Shown: positions 41,701-51,717, counted from the first letter of the stretch. The stretch is DNA of 64,000 bases from Nanosynbacter sp. (GCA_015257665.1 JABZJS010000002.1:1-64000); one strand, 5' to 3'. Program-made: numbers and translations. The notes: generated by a model not told the origin, from the letters alone.

Positions 41701-44574
41701 ATGGCATTTTTTACGACGTTTTTCACGATTATTCTGCAGTGGTATGTGTGGGTGCCAGTGGTGATCCTCCTCGGTTATTTGACGTGGCGCAACAATCGGC
41801 AAGTTGATGTGCTGCGCGAGGTCGAGAGCGAACTGCTTATTCTCGAGATCCCCCGTGCCAATGACAAGTCTGAGCTAGCAGCTGAGCAAATGTTTGCCAG
41901 CCTCCATGGCATCTTGCGCGATGCGCGCGAGCTCAAGATTAATGATGGCTACCAAGAACATCTCAGCTTTGAGATTGCGTCAGTCGGTGGACAGATTCAG
42001 TTTTATGTCTGGACGCCGCGCGCACTACGCAACTTCGTTGAGAGTCAGATTTATTCGCAGTATCCCACGGTGCAAATTCGCACCGCCACAGCCGACTATA
42101 CAGCGCACGAGCAGCAGCACAATGTCGTTTATACAGCAGAGGTTGTGCTGGCAGAGAGTGAGTTTTTGCCGATCAAGACTTTTCAGAGCTTTGAGGTTGA
42201 TCCGCTGGCGGGCATTACAGGTACATTAGCTAAGTTGGAGGATACGGATGATGAGATTTGGATTCAGATTTTAGTACGCCCTGTGGCAGATGACTGGCAC
42301 AAAGCATCCGATGCGTGGGTCAAGCGCGTGCGCGGCGGTGGGTTCTTTGGCGAAGCATTTCACCCAAAGGCGCGGTGGTTTAGCCAGTTCCTCATGGCGC
42401 TGTGGCAACCACCCGAAGGCAACATGACGACAGTAACGGAGCTCTCCGATCGCGACAAAACCCGCATCGCCGAGGCCGAAAAAAAGGCTGCTAAGTTGGG
42501 TTACCAGGTCAAGATTCGCGTTGCATATCTTGGCGATAGCACCACTGATGCGCGGCTGCGCATGCAGGCAATCATTGGCACCTTCAAACAGTATAACAGC
42601 ACCAACCTCAATGGTTTTACCATGAGTCACGATAGCTTCCGCAAGGAAGACCTCAACCGCTATAAACTGCGTCTCTTTGCTGACCGCGGCTTTTTGCTTA
42701 ATATTGAGGAGATGGCGAGTGTCTTTCACCTGCCGCACACCAATGTTGAGACGCCCAATATCGTTTGGGCAAGCAACAAAACCGCCGAACCACCCAACCG
42801 TCTGCCTGTCCTCACTGGTCATGCAGCTGACGACGAGAAGATCTCGGCCTTTGGTCTGACCAACTTTCGGGGGATCAATCACCAGTTTGGCATGCTGCGG
42901 AGCGATCGCTCGCGCCACGTCTATATCATCGGCCAGACAGGAGCGGGGAAGAGTGGCCTGCTAGAGCTCTTTGCCTTGAGTGATATTTATCATAATCAAG
43001 GCTATGCCATTATTGACCCGCATGGCGATTTTGCCATCGAGAATATGAAGTTCATCCCCGAGGCACGGCTAGATGATGTCGTGTACTTTAACCCTGCAGA
43101 CGTCGAGCACCCGATTGGCTTTAACCCACTGGAGGTTACCAACCCAGCGCAGAAATCGACGATCTCATCAGAGGTGATTGGTGTGCTCAAGCGGATGTTT
43201 GGTGACAGTTGGGGGCCGCGGCTGGAATATATTTTGCGCTATACTATTTTGGCACTACTCGATCGGCCTGAGCCTACCATGCTCGACATTACCCGTATGC
43301 TGACGGACAAAAAATTCCGCAAAGAGACGATCGGCTATTGCAACGATGTGGTGGTGCGGCAGTTCTGGAATGTGGAATTTGCCAGTTGGTCGGAGAAGTT
43401 CCAGACGGAGGCCATCGCGCCAGTACTCAACAAGGTGGGGGCTTTTACAGCGAATCCCATTATCCGCAATATTATTGGTCAGACGCACTCGTCATTTAAT
43501 ATTCGCCAGATTATGGACGAGGGCAAGATCTTGGTAGTGAATTTGTCGAAGGGGTTGATTGGCGAGGATAATGCGGGAATTCTTGGTTCATTTTTGGTGA
43601 CGAAGATCCAGCTGGCGGCGATGAGTCGGAGCGATATCCTCGATATCCATGACCGGCGACCATTTTATCTCTATGTCGATGAGTTCCAAAACTTCGCAAC
43701 TGATAGCTTTGCCACTATCCTGAGTGAGGCACGCAAGTATGGGCTCAACCTCACTGTGGCTAATCAATATATCTCGCAGATGGAGCCAACGGTGCGCGAT
43801 GCGGTCTTTGGCAACGTCGGGACAATGATTAGCTTCCGCGTCTCGCCAGACGACAGCCCGATTCTTGCCAAACAATTTGAACCGCAGTTTGAGGAGAACG
43901 ACCTCACACAGATGCATAATCGCAACTTCATCATCAACATGGTGATCAATGGCGAGAAGGCACCAGCCTTTAGTGCGACTACACTTAATTTGCCTGAGGC
44001 CAAGCGGAGCCATTTGTCGCGTATTATTGAGCATAGCCGCGAACTGTATAGTCAGTCGCGCCAAACAGTAGAGGATACCATCAATGAGCGGATCCACCCG
44101 GGCAGTACCGGGGTGAGTGTAACGTTGGCAGGTCAAACGGGGACTTCAGCGGCATCGTCAGCCACCACTACGGGTGAAGGTACAGCCAAGCGCCGTCGAC
44201 GTCGCCGACGCAAGCCAGCTGGTGGCGAAGCACGCGATGAGCAGGCGACTACTGGGCAATCAAGTGCTCAATCTAGTAAGCAGGTGAAGAAGCCTGTTGC
44301 CCCCAGTAAAGCTGCCAAGCCAGCCACTCCTTCTCCAGGCAAAAAACCAGCGAGCACCACGCCTAAGTCAGCTGCGCCACGCGATCCATCACTTCTCTCC
44401 ATTCAGCATGCCAAGCCACGCACCACAATCCCGGCGCAGCTCTTACACCACCAGCCGCATACTGTGCAGCCTCAGTCAGATGGCCCGGTGCCGCTAGCCA
44501 AGCAGCCTGATAGTGCAACCTCAGCGCACACGCACGATGAGCTTGATGACCCAACCTTCTTTGCTTTGCGTTAG
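41701..44574 (+). CDS. Membrane-anchored TraG/VirB4-like DNA translocase ATPase
   Basis: 957 residues. One N-terminal membrane helix (~8-27), a ~370-residue domain typical of CPR type IV secretion-like ATPases, then the ATPase core: Walker A IGQTGAGKSG near 413, IIDPHGDF, Walker B FYLYVDEFQNF near 660, and a conserved NQYISQM. The C-terminal ~150 residues are disordered and very basic (KRRRRRRRKPAG) with Ala/Pro/Lys repeats. It probably pumps DNA or protein across the membrane, but no relaxase or other T4SS gene is present. A housekeeping or DNA-uptake role is possible. Confidence 0.85.
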   Translation: MAFFTTFFTIILQWYVWVPVVILLGYLTWRNNRQVDVLREVESELLILEIPRANDKSELAAEQMFASLHGILRDARELKINDGYQEHLSFEIASVGGQIQFYVWTPRALRNFVESQIYSQYPTVQIRTATADYTAHEQQHNVVYTAEVVLAESEFLPIKTFQSFEVDPLAGITGTLAKLEDTDDEIWIQILVRPVADDWHKASDAWVKRVRGGGFFGEAFHPKARWFSQFLMALWQPPEGNMTTVTELSDRDKTRIAEAEKKAAKLGYQVKIRVAYLGDSTTDARLRMQAIIGTFKQYNSTNLNGFTMSHDSFRKEDLNRYKLRLFADRGFLLNIEEMASVFHLPHTNVETPNIVWASNKTAEPPNRLPVLTGHAADDEKISAFGLTNFRGINHQFGMLRSDRSRHVYIIGQTGAGKSGLLELFALSDIYHNQGYAIIDPHGDFAIENMKFIPEARLDDVVYFNPADVEHPIGFNPLEVTNPAQKSTISSEVIGVLKRMFGDSWGPRLEYILRYTILALLDRPEPTMLDITRMLTDKKFRKETIGYCNDVVVRQFWNVEFASWSEKFQTEAIAPVLNKVGAFTANPIIRNIIGQTHSSFNIRQIMDEGKILVVNLSKGLIGEDNAGILGSFLVTKIQLAAMSRSDILDIHDRRPFYLYVDEFQNFATDSFATILSEARKYGLNLTVANQYISQMEPTVRDAVFGNVGTMISFRVSPDDSPILAKQFEPQFEENDLTQMHNRNFIINMVINGEKAPAFSATTLNLPEAKRSHLSRIIEHSRELYSQSRQTVEDTINERIHPGSTGVSVTLAGQTGTSAASSATTTGEGTAKRRRRRRRKPAGGEARDEQATTGQSSAQSSKQVKKPVAPSKAAKPATPSPGKKPASTTPKSAAPRDPSLLSIQHAKPRTTIPAQLLHHQPHTVQPQSDGPVPLAKQPDSATSAHTHDELDDPTFFALR

Positions 44575-44667
44575 ATATGTAACGCTAATTTCTCTTAGGT
44601 TACTATTGTGTTACCTTACCCTAGAGGAGTGTGAGGAGTATAGCGAATTTTCCTCTCAACACGAAGG

Positions 44668-44826
44668 TATAATATGATCAGACTTAAGAAAACCCTCGAG
44701 TGGGTAGCATAGCGAGGTAGGCCTTAGGCAGCCGGCGGAAACACCACAGAGGTAATCACGCGAAAAAGCCTCCTTATCCTGTGCATAACTCTGTTACCTC
44801 GCCTCACTAACCAATGTGGGTTATGC
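44668..44826 (+). ncRNA. Candidate structured RNA upstream of parA
   Basis: TATAAT at 44668-44673 should start a transcript near 44680. The following ~145 nt have no reading frame but carry paired segments ACCC/GGGT near 44691-44705 and GAGGTAA/TTACCTC at about 44750 and 44802. Known RNA classes were not recognised. The parA promoter box TATAAT is at 44827-44832. Confidence 0.3.
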
Positions 44827-44858
44827 TATAATGGAGAGGATAAACGGAAATACGGGAC

Positions 44859-45623
44859 ATGACGGCAGTAATTTGTGTAACAAATCAAAAAGGTGGTGTT
44901 GGCAAAACGACAACAGCGATTAATGTTGCCTACTATTTGGCAAAGGCCGGTAAGAAAACCCTCGTCGTCGATTTTGACCCGCAGGGTAATGCCACTAGTG
45001 GCCTTGGCATTGATAAGCAGCTGCTTGATGCTACCATGACAGAGGTCGTCAAGAGCGAGAAGAAGCTTGCTGATATCATCCAGCCTACCGAGCATAAAAA
45101 TCTTTTCATCGCACCCGCCCTGCCGCAGCTGGCTAATGCCGAAGTAGAACTGGCCAAGGCGCAGCACCGTTTTAGCCGTCTCAAAGGGGCGATCGATGAA
45201 CTAACTGGCTATGACTATATCATTATCGACAGCCCACCAAGCCTCAGTCTCCTCACTGTCAATGGGCTCATTGCAGCACGCTATGTGCTATTGCCAGTCC
45301 AGGCGGAATTCTATGCGTTGGAAGGGCTCGGGCAGCTGCTCGAGACAATGAAGCTGGTGCGCAAAAATATGAATCCAACACTTGATCTTATTGGAGTGCT
45401 ACCCACCATGGTAGATGGTCGCACATCGCTCTCGAGCCAGGTCTTGGCTGAGATTGCGAAGCATTTTCCAGCGAAGGTGTTTGCGGAGTCTATCCCGCGC
45501 AATGTCCGCCTGGCTGAGGCTCCAAGTCATGGTGCGCCGATTGGGGCATATGATCGCTTTAGTCGGGGTGCACGGGCATACAAAGCCGTGACGAAAGAAA
45601 TAATCGAACGAACGGGGGTATAA
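44859..45623 (+). CDS. parA: Chromosome partitioning ATPase ParA/Soj
   Basis: 254 residues. Deviant Walker A KGGVGKTTTAINVA at the N terminus, VVDFDPQGNATSGLG, IIDSPPSLSLLTVN and LPVQAEFYALEGL. ATP-dependent dimers on DNA move ParB-bound origins. The promoter TATAAT (44827-44832) gives a ~20-nt leader. The stop abuts the parB start directly, so the two form an operon. Confidence 0.96.
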   Translation: MTAVICVTNQKGGVGKTTTAINVAYYLAKAGKKTLVVDFDPQGNATSGLGIDKQLLDATMTEVVKSEKKLADIIQPTEHKNLFIAPALPQLANAEVELAKAQHRFSRLKGAIDELTGYDYIIIDSPPSLSLLTVNGLIAARYVLLPVQAEFYALEGLGQLLETMKLVRKNMNPTLDLIGVLPTMVDGRTSLSSQVLAEIAKHFPAKVFAESIPRNVRLAEAPSHGAPIGAYDRFSRGARAYKAVTKEIIERTGV

Positions 45624-46538
45624 ATGGCAAAACGAGGTTTAGGGCGGGGGTTTGATTCGCTGATTCCAGCGGAGCTACTGGACGAATCATTCGACCCAAC
45701 CGCCGACCAAGATGACCGGATTAGTGACCTGCGTCAGATCAAGCTTGCAGAAATTATGCCTGACCCTACTCAGCCGCGTCGGGTGTTTGACGAAACGCTG
45801 CTTGATGAGCTCGCTGAGTCTATCCGTGTTCATGGTGTGCTGCAGCCTATCGTTGTTACCCCTGATAACAAAGGTAAATATGTCATTGTGGCTGGTGAGC
45901 GGCGCTACCGAGCCGCTACCAAGGCGGGGCTGGAGAAGATTCCAGCGCTGGTGCGCACGTTGTCTGATCAGCACAAGCTCGAGCTCTCGCTTATCGAAAA
46001 TATCCAACGCCAAAACCTCAACGCCATCGAAACCGCCACGGCGTATCTCAAGCTGCGCGATCAATTCAACCTCACACTCGAACAAATCGGTCAGCGCGTT
46101 GGCGGTAAGTCACCCAGTGCAGTGAGTAATACACTACGCCTCTTGCGCTTGCCTGAGGTAGTGCGCCAAGCAGTAGTCGATGGCAAGCTGAGCGAGGGGC
46201 AAGTCCGGCCGCTGATTAGCTTGGATGAAGCGCAGATTGCAGATATTTTACCCAAGATTATTCAGGAAGAGTGGAGCGCGCGGCGGATCGAGCAGTACCT
46301 GGCCATTCTTAAGCGTACCGAGGAAAGTGATTCTGCTCAAAAGACTGCCAAGGCGCAGCGCCCAGCACCGCCACCGCAGTATACGGCTGCTAGCCAGCGC
46401 TTTGAGCAGCAGCTGAGTGCACCAGTCCAGATCCGCGGCAACCGCCGCGGGGCAGGGCAGATCGTTATCCGCTTCACTAGCGACGATGACTTCGAGCGGA
46501 TCATTGGCTTGCTAGAGCATACACAGGACGAGAAGTAG
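45624..46538 (+). CDS. parB: Chromosome partitioning protein ParB
   Basis: 304 residues. A short GLGRGFDSLIP start, ParB/Srx CTPase motif VAGERRYRA with ENIQRQNL, a central HTH (TLEQIGQRVGGKSPSAVSNTLRLL) and a C-terminal dimerisation part. The ATG follows the parA TAA without a gap. No parS site of the usual GTTTCACGTGAAAC form was found by eye in this window. Confidence 0.95.
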   Translation: MAKRGLGRGFDSLIPAELLDESFDPTADQDDRISDLRQIKLAEIMPDPTQPRRVFDETLLDELAESIRVHGVLQPIVVTPDNKGKYVIVAGERRYRAATKAGLEKIPALVRTLSDQHKLELSLIENIQRQNLNAIETATAYLKLRDQFNLTLEQIGQRVGGKSPSAVSNTLRLLRLPEVVRQAVVDGKLSEGQVRPLISLDEAQIADILPKIIQEEWSARRIEQYLAILKRTEESDSAQKTAKAQRPAPPPQYTAASQRFEQQLSAPVQIRGNRRGAGQIVIRFTSDDDFERIIGLLEHTQDEK

Positions 46539-46558
46539 CAAGATAAAATGTAGCATAT

Positions 46559-46594
46559 AATAAACCTTCTTAAAGTAGAAGGTTTATTTATTTT
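46559..46594 (+). terminator. Terminator of parAB
   Basis: Stem AATAAACCTTCT/AGAAGGTTTATT with a 6-nt loop, then TATTTTT. Confidence 0.85.
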
Positions 46595-46669
46595 TGGTAA
46601 AGACCTGATGAATATACCTCTACAACATTCAGATTCTGAATGGAGAAGTCACTAGAGCGATATCAGATG

Positions 46670-47275
46670 CTATATCTGAAATCCTTGAACTTTCGTCAGC
46701 GGCCAGAGACGCAGGCTGACGGGACCAATCACATCATAGAGTGGCACGGTGCCGAGGCCATTGCGTGAGTCGAGCGAGTAGCTACCTTGACGGTGATCAC
46801 CCGCCACAAAAATCGATCCTTCGGGCACCGTCACCTCTGTATCGCCATTGGTGGGAGAGCCAGGACCATCCCAGCTGTCGTCGGGGTGAAAGCCTTGCGG
46901 ATGCTCTTTGTTATAGACGGTCAGCGTCCCATCCTTAACTGTGACGCGCTCGCCCGCAAAGGCAATAACGCGCTTAACGAGGTTCATATCCTCGCTACCT
47001 GGACTGTAGAGCGGGTTCTTGAAGACGATAATTTGCCCCCGCTTGGGCGTATATGAGTTATTTTGCAAATGTGCCATCGTGACGGGTAGGCGATTGACAA
47101 TCAGCCGGTCGCCAGTGTAGAGCGTCTGCTCCATGCTCGGGCCAGTCACGCTAAAGCTACGAAATACAAAGGTATTGATAAGGAGTGTGCCAACAATGAC
47201 GCACACCACAAAAATTACAAAGCCACCGATATCCTTGAGCCTAGGGTGGCGGGTCAAAAAACTTGCTTCCATCAT
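46670..47275 (-). CDS. lepB: Signal peptidase I
   Basis: 201 residues. One N-terminal membrane helix (~18-38) followed by the S26 domain: catalytic Ser in GPSMEQTL near 47, catalytic Lys in NLVKRVIAFAGE near 100, and GDHRQGSYSLDSRNGLG near 160. Removes signal peptides of secreted proteins. TATAAT lies 5 nt before this ATG and 8 nt before the next (47272), so either may be used on a leaderless mRNA. Confidence 0.94.
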   Translation of the reverse strand: MMEASFLTRHPRLKDIGGFVIFVVCVIVGTLLINTFVFRSFSVTGPSMEQTLYTGDRLIVNRLPVTMAHLQNNSYTPKRGQIIVFKNPLYSPGSEDMNLVKRVIAFAGERVTVKDGTLTVYNKEHPQGFHPDDSWDGPGSPTNGDTEVTVPEGSIFVAGDHRQGSYSLDSRNGLGTVPLYDVIGPVSLRLWPLTKVQGFQI

Positions 47276-47323
47276 GAAGTATTATATCACTAAATGCGGG
47301 CGGAGGGGAGGAATAATTGCAAT

Positions 47324-47359
47324 GTATGCGCTCCGCCACCGACCTAGCGGAGCGCATAC
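47324..47359 (-). terminator. Long hairpin after the membrane protein gene
   Basis: 13-bp perfect stem GTATGCGCTCCGC/GCGGAGCGCATAC with a 10-nt loop, between the minus-strand gene at 47368-48123 and lepB. It lacks a good T run and may limit readthrough into lepB. Confidence 0.6.
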
Positions 47360-47367
47360 TGTGAAGC

Positions 47368-48123
47368 TCAACGCGAGGTTGATGACGGAGCGGGGTTTCC
47401 GCCCGTTAGGAGCAGATTGTACTGCTCAGGAGAAAGAGTTATGGTAGCGCGAGCATGGCCATCTGTAAAGGCTCCCTGAATGACTTCAGGTAGACTTACA
47501 TTATCTGTAGTGCTGATAGAAGACCTCTCGAGCGTCCGGTGGCAATACCACCAGCCGAAGCTAACACGCGCATGACACGAGCCATAGTCCTCTCTGACGA
47601 CGTAATTGTGGCCCGCATTAATATCCGAGTCGATATGGATGCTAACAGAAGACTTTGCTTCGTTTGATTGAACAAACGTTATCTTAGATGTTGGAATTTC
47701 TAAGATGTAGCTATTGCCTTGCGACGCAAAGCCAACAGAAATAGCGGTAGCTGGCGCCCAGGAACCACTGCCATGAACGAAAAAGAAGTTCCCGTTCACC
47801 GTCACACTTCCAGATGTACCAGCAAAGCGCTGGCCTAGCTTAAGCGGATATTGAGTATCCGGCTTGAGCCCGTAGTGGGAGGTGACCTGTGCAATAGTAG
47901 CAGATGTGCGCGTCGTCTTGTTACTAGACGACACTGGATAGAGCATTGCATTTGCTATGCCGTAGAGGACAAGCATAGTAGCGACTACCTTTGTAAAAAA
48001 TCCTACTGTGGTGGATTGATTACTTTCCTTGTCATCTTGTTCTAACACAAGGCCTGTAGCCATAAAGAACCCAACAATAGTTGCAACAATCGCTGCAAAC
48101 GCTGAGAATAGCCAGATAATCAT
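47368..48123 (-). CDS. Hypothetical membrane protein with extracytoplasmic domain
   Basis: 251 residues. Two N-terminal helices (~2-28 and ~40-62) and a beta-rich outer domain with two cysteines (GSCHAR, WYCHRT) that may pair. No family is recognised. The region ahead of the start has no clear ribosome-binding site. Two-helix anchor plus exported domain is a layout also seen at 21458-22306. Confidence 0.65.
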   Translation of the reverse strand: MIIWLFSAFAAIVATIVGFFMATGLVLEQDDKESNQSTTVGFFTKVVATMLVLYGIANAMLYPVSSSNKTTRTSATIAQVTSHYGLKPDTQYPLKLGQRFAGTSGSVTVNGNFFFVHGSGSWAPATAISVGFASQGNSYILEIPTSKITFVQSNEAKSSVSIHIDSDINAGHNYVVREDYGSCHARVSFGWWYCHRTLERSSISTTDNVSLPEVIQGAFTDGHARATITLSPEQYNLLLTGGNPAPSSTSR

Positions 48124-48313
48124 GATGATCAGCTACTTTCTTTTTCTCTAAATAACTCTGGGTGGAAACGTACCATCTCCTGCGGGTCGGCGCAAAAGAT
48201 TAATATATATATCAATATATGGAGGTGGAGTCAAGCAGACAGCTATAGAAATTTTATAAATAGAGCAGCTACTTAGAATGAGTAGCTGCTCTCTCGGGCT
48301 ATGCTATTTGCTG

Positions 48314-48598
48314 CTATCGATCTACTACGATTTTAAAGTAGTCGTGATTAAATGCACCCTCCTCATCTTCTTCTACAATGGCAACTAAATTCTCGAGTGT
48401 TTTAATCTCTGTTTCTGTCAAGCGTTTGTTTTGCTTAGATAAGTTAGAGGCGACGCAGAGACAAATGTATTCTAACGAAATAGCCCACTCGCCGACCCTT
48501 GCGTATTCCCTTGCTTTTTCGGCTTGTGATTGAGACAAGTAAGGAGATTCGTCAATATAACTGTAAAGTGCTATCGTTTGTTTAACTTGTTCGCTCAT
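48314..48598 (-). CDS. MafI-like immunity protein
   Basis: 94 residues, all helical and acidic. The segment YARVGEWAISLEYICLCVAS followed by LTETEIKTLENLVAIVEED resembles the MafI family of immunity proteins, in which a GEW-x-LALE motif precedes an acidic helix. No cognate toxin is adjacent, so it is an orphan. The start at 48598 lies 7 nt after TATAAT (48606-48611), which excludes the longer frame. Confidence 0.6.
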   Translation of the reverse strand: MSEQVKQTIALYSYIDESPYLSQSQAEKAREYARVGEWAISLEYICLCVASNLSKQNKRLTETEIKTLENLVAIVEEDEEGAFNHDYFKIVVDR

Positions 48599-48914
48599 GG
48601 ACATAATTATAACATAAATCGTTAGTCTGTAGTGCATCGGTTACCTCCTCGGGTTATAAAGATAAGTGTAATTATTTCAGTAACATTCCAGCGGCTCTTA
48701 TGGGGTATGTTGCGATATAAAAATTATGAAAATATTGTTGAGGCTCGTGTTGTATCGTGATGTCCGTATGCAAAATAGTGCTGCATTGTGCAAATATGTG
48801 CTTATACTCCATACGACCACAGTCTCTCGCGGCATTTTTGGCTTGCAAAGTGCAAGTTTGGGTGCGGTTTCGTATTTATTTTTTGGGGCAGATCCAGTAT
48901 AGTAGAGAGAGTTT

Positions 48915-50657
48915 ATGGCGGGTCGCAATTCGATAGATGGTTTTCGGTCACAAGATGGCGGGGCGGTGGATAGACGTCCTCGCTCGCTTCGTCGTGCCGA
49001 TGGCTCGATGCCGCGGATGGGTCGCTCGATGACGGGCACGGCTGGTTCTGGCCGCAGCTTGACTACAGTAGAACAGCCGAGGAATTATGCACCGCGCCGC
49101 AGTGCGTCTATCAGTACCAATAACCCCAGTAGTAGCCTGACCGACTTCGATATTAATCCAAGTGACAATATATTTGCTGACCTAGAGCAGGGCAGCGGCA
49201 AGCGTGGCCGCAGGGGCCGTAAGAAGCCGCAATCAACGCGGCGCAAATGGATCAAGCGTGTCATTATTGCCCTCGTTATTATTGGTGTGGGCTTCGGCGG
49301 TATGCTGCTGTGGCGGGCCTTTATGGCGAGCTCACATATCTTTAAGGGTGATATCTTTGGCTTGATTCAACAAAAGGAGCTCAAGGCAGATAGCAATGGT
49401 CGGAGCAATATTCTCTTGCTTGGTACGTCGGAGGATGACCCAGGCCATGAGGGGTCGTACCTGACCGACTCCATCATGATCTTGAGTATTAGCCAGAGCA
49501 AGAAGGATGCCTATATGATTAGCATCCCGCGCGACCTCTACGTCAAGTATCACCGGTCGTGTAACTCTGGCAATGCAGGTAAGATTAATGAGTATTTCAA
49601 CTGCGTTAATAGCGACTGGTCGAGCACTGAGGCAGAGGATGAGCGCCAAGCTGCTTCGCGCAAGTTCTTTGGTAATATCGTGGGGCTGGATTTGCAGTAC
49701 AGTGTGCATGTGAACTACACCGTATTGCGCGACCTGGTCTCGGCACTGGGTGGCATCAAAGTAACGATTGAGAGCCGTGATCCTCGTGGCCAGATGGATG
49801 GTAACTTCGACTGGAAGTGTAGGGGTGGAAACCCTCGCGCGAGCCATGCCACGATGGTTAAGAATTGCCCGCCGAATGGTCACTTTATCGACTACCCTAA
49901 CGGACCAGTCAATCTCGATGCTGAGCATGCGCTTTATCTAGCGCAGGCACGCGGTGCCTCAGGTATATCGTATGGCTTCGAGCAGTCTAACTTCGACCGC
50001 GAAAAGAACCAACAAAAGGTGCTCGTGGCTATCAAAGAAAAGGCGACAAGTGCTGGCACCCTGACGAACTTTGGTGCGGTGACGGGGATCATTGATGCAC
50101 TAGGCAAGAACCTCCGTACCAACTTTGAGACAAGTGAGATCCGTACACTTATGTCGCTGGGGCAAAATATCAAGAGTGATGCTATCAAGAGTGTGAGCTT
50201 GCTCGATACGCCCGTTGGTGACTTAGTGGTAGCACAGACAGTTAACGGTATTAGCTCGGTCGTACCCGCAGCTGGCACATACGATTATAGCCAGATCCAA
50301 GCGTACATCAACAAGACGCTCAATGCCACAGAGGTATCTAAAGAGTCGGCCCATGTCGTCGTCCTCAATGCATCAGGTGCATCAGGGGTAGCCAAGCGCG
50401 AGGCAGACAAGCTAGAGAAGCTTGGCATGGTCATTGACAGCATTGATAATGCTCCAAGCAGCGGCAGCGCAGGGAGTAACAAGATCTACCAAGTGGCTGG
50501 GAGAGCTAGTGCGCCGAACACGAAGGCCAAGCTAGAGTCGATCTATCATGCTCAGGCTACTACCGGCACACCACCAGTGACTACTGGCAGCCACACGCAG
50601 TTCGTTGTCGTGGTCGGCCAGTCCACGACGGGTACTTCGTCGGCAATTAGCAATTAG
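48915..50657 (+). CDS. LytR-CpsA-Psr (LCP) family protein with LytR_C domain
   Basis: 580 residues. A ~95-residue basic, disordered cytoplasmic N terminus, one membrane helix (~115-140), the LCP catalytic domain (~160-450) with LLLGTSED, the DSIMILSIS and ISIPRDLYV motifs carrying conserved Asp/Arg, and a C-terminal LytR_C-type domain (~480-560, VVLNASGASGVA). LCP enzymes attach undecaprenyl-linked polymers to peptidoglycan, so this is the likely final ligase for the polysaccharide cluster at 54.6-63.5 kb. TATAGT (48898-48903) lies 11 nt before the ATG. Confidence 0.92.
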   Translation: MAGRNSIDGFRSQDGGAVDRRPRSLRRADGSMPRMGRSMTGTAGSGRSLTTVEQPRNYAPRRSASISTNNPSSSLTDFDINPSDNIFADLEQGSGKRGRRGRKKPQSTRRKWIKRVIIALVIIGVGFGGMLLWRAFMASSHIFKGDIFGLIQQKELKADSNGRSNILLLGTSEDDPGHEGSYLTDSIMILSISQSKKDAYMISIPRDLYVKYHRSCNSGNAGKINEYFNCVNSDWSSTEAEDERQAASRKFFGNIVGLDLQYSVHVNYTVLRDLVSALGGIKVTIESRDPRGQMDGNFDWKCRGGNPRASHATMVKNCPPNGHFIDYPNGPVNLDAEHALYLAQARGASGISYGFEQSNFDREKNQQKVLVAIKEKATSAGTLTNFGAVTGIIDALGKNLRTNFETSEIRTLMSLGQNIKSDAIKSVSLLDTPVGDLVVAQTVNGISSVVPAAGTYDYSQIQAYINKTLNATEVSKESAHVVVLNASGASGVAKREADKLEKLGMVIDSIDNAPSSGSAGSNKIYQVAGRASAPNTKAKLESIYHAQATTGTPPVTTGSHTQFVVVVGQSTTGTSSAISN

Positions 50658-50965
50658 TGAGTGGTAGTTTAATAAGCCGATAAGCTTCTGTGTTCGGCGT
50701 ATAGTTACAAGGCCGTGCAGAGTATTAGCTCTTAACCTTCGAATCAAAGTAGATCATTATAATAACCCTTTCCTCCGTCGAGTAAGGTAGTGAGAAGGGG
50801 GTTATTTCCATCTGTGAAGTACAAGAACGGTGATTTGCCGATTGTATAGCATCACTGCTATTGCCAAAATATGGTAGTGTTTGCACGGTTTTATGTTACC
50901 CAGCCTTAGCTTTACCTACGACGAGTTGTGCGGCTAAGCTGCGAGATACGAAAATACCTATCGTC
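50658..50965. other. Intergenic with terminator
   Basis: No gene seen. AATAACCC..TTTC/GAAG..GGGTTATT (about 50759-50807) forms a long hairpin with weak T content, probably ending the LCP transcript. Confidence 0.5.
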
Positions 50966-51358
50966 TTATCGCCCACGATACCAATATTGTTGCGTCTTCA
51001 TCCACTCAGAGTCCTGAGTGGAGAGCTTTGCGTTATTGAGTTCATTCCAGCATCGTTCAATGCTGGTACGAAAGAGTGATTCCTGAACCTGGATTGATGA
51101 GTTCTTTATGATGCGATGTGGCAACCCGCGGCCAGCAAAGCACTGAGCAGTTGCATCGAATAGCTTGCGATCGGTCACTTGCCGTACATTCAGTACCTCT
51201 TTGTACGAACCTGATGGGAAGTGCAGTGGTATCTCGCTGCTAATGTAGCCAGTCAAAGCAAAGGCAGTCACCGGTACAGTAATAAGAAGGAGAGGTGCGA
51301 GGATGGCGGCAGCCACCCAGTGTTGCTTGGTGTTGCGAAAATGGAGTTTGCTTGTCAT
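50966..51358 (-). CDS. Hypothetical exported or membrane protein
   Basis: 130 residues. A hydrophobic segment (~14-35) followed by Ala resembles a signal peptide or anchor. The rest is polar with two cysteines (AQCFAG, ERCWNE). The ATG at 51358 lies 8 nt after TATACT (51367-51372). No family is recognised. Confidence 0.6.
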   Translation of the reverse strand: MTSKLHFRNTKQHWVAAAILAPLLLITVPVTAFALTGYISSEIPLHFPSGSYKEVLNVRQVTDRKLFDATAQCFAGRGLPHRIIKNSSIQVQESLFRTSIERCWNELNNAKLSTQDSEWMKTQQYWYRGR

Positions 51359-51419
51359 GTACAATAAGTATAGAACTTATAGTATGGTTGAGTCAAACAA
51401 AGCAAATACTGCCTGAATC

Positions 51420-51620
51420 TTATAATTCTTCTTCCTCAGTATTTGTTTCACCTTCCTTCTGATAAATTGCAACAAGAGCTAGCGCTCCTCGGGCATCAAC
51501 TCTCTTACACTTATCTAAAAAAGCACATTTATTACAATCAATTTCACGCTCCACCGGAGGAAATGCGAGAGAAGCGGCGTGCGATCTTATGGTGAGACTC
51601 TGCAAACTTAGACGTAGCAA
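51420..51620 (-). CDS. Possible small Cys-rich protein
   Basis: Up to 66 residues. The stretch REIDCNKCAFLDKCKRVDARG with CxxCx5C suggests a metal or FeS site, and the C-terminal end is acidic (NTEEEEL). The start is uncertain: a TTG at 51620 or a GTG before GAGCGTGAA downstream. No clear ribosome-binding site, so it may be a chance frame. Confidence 0.35.
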   Translation of the reverse strand: MLRLSLQSLTIRSHAASLAFPPVEREIDCNKCAFLDKCKRVDARGALALVAIYQKEGETNTEEEEL

Positions 51621-51717
51621 GACAAACTACTGAACTAACACAGTCAGTACAGTAGAGAGTAGAATGTTCTCGCCCTAGGCTCCTATTTTTTCGTCCAAAA
51701 TGGTATAATAAAAGGCA

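Noticed and set aside
44575..46669. A parS site near parAB
   Set aside because: No GTTTCACGTGAAAC-like 14-16-mer was found by eye around parAB.
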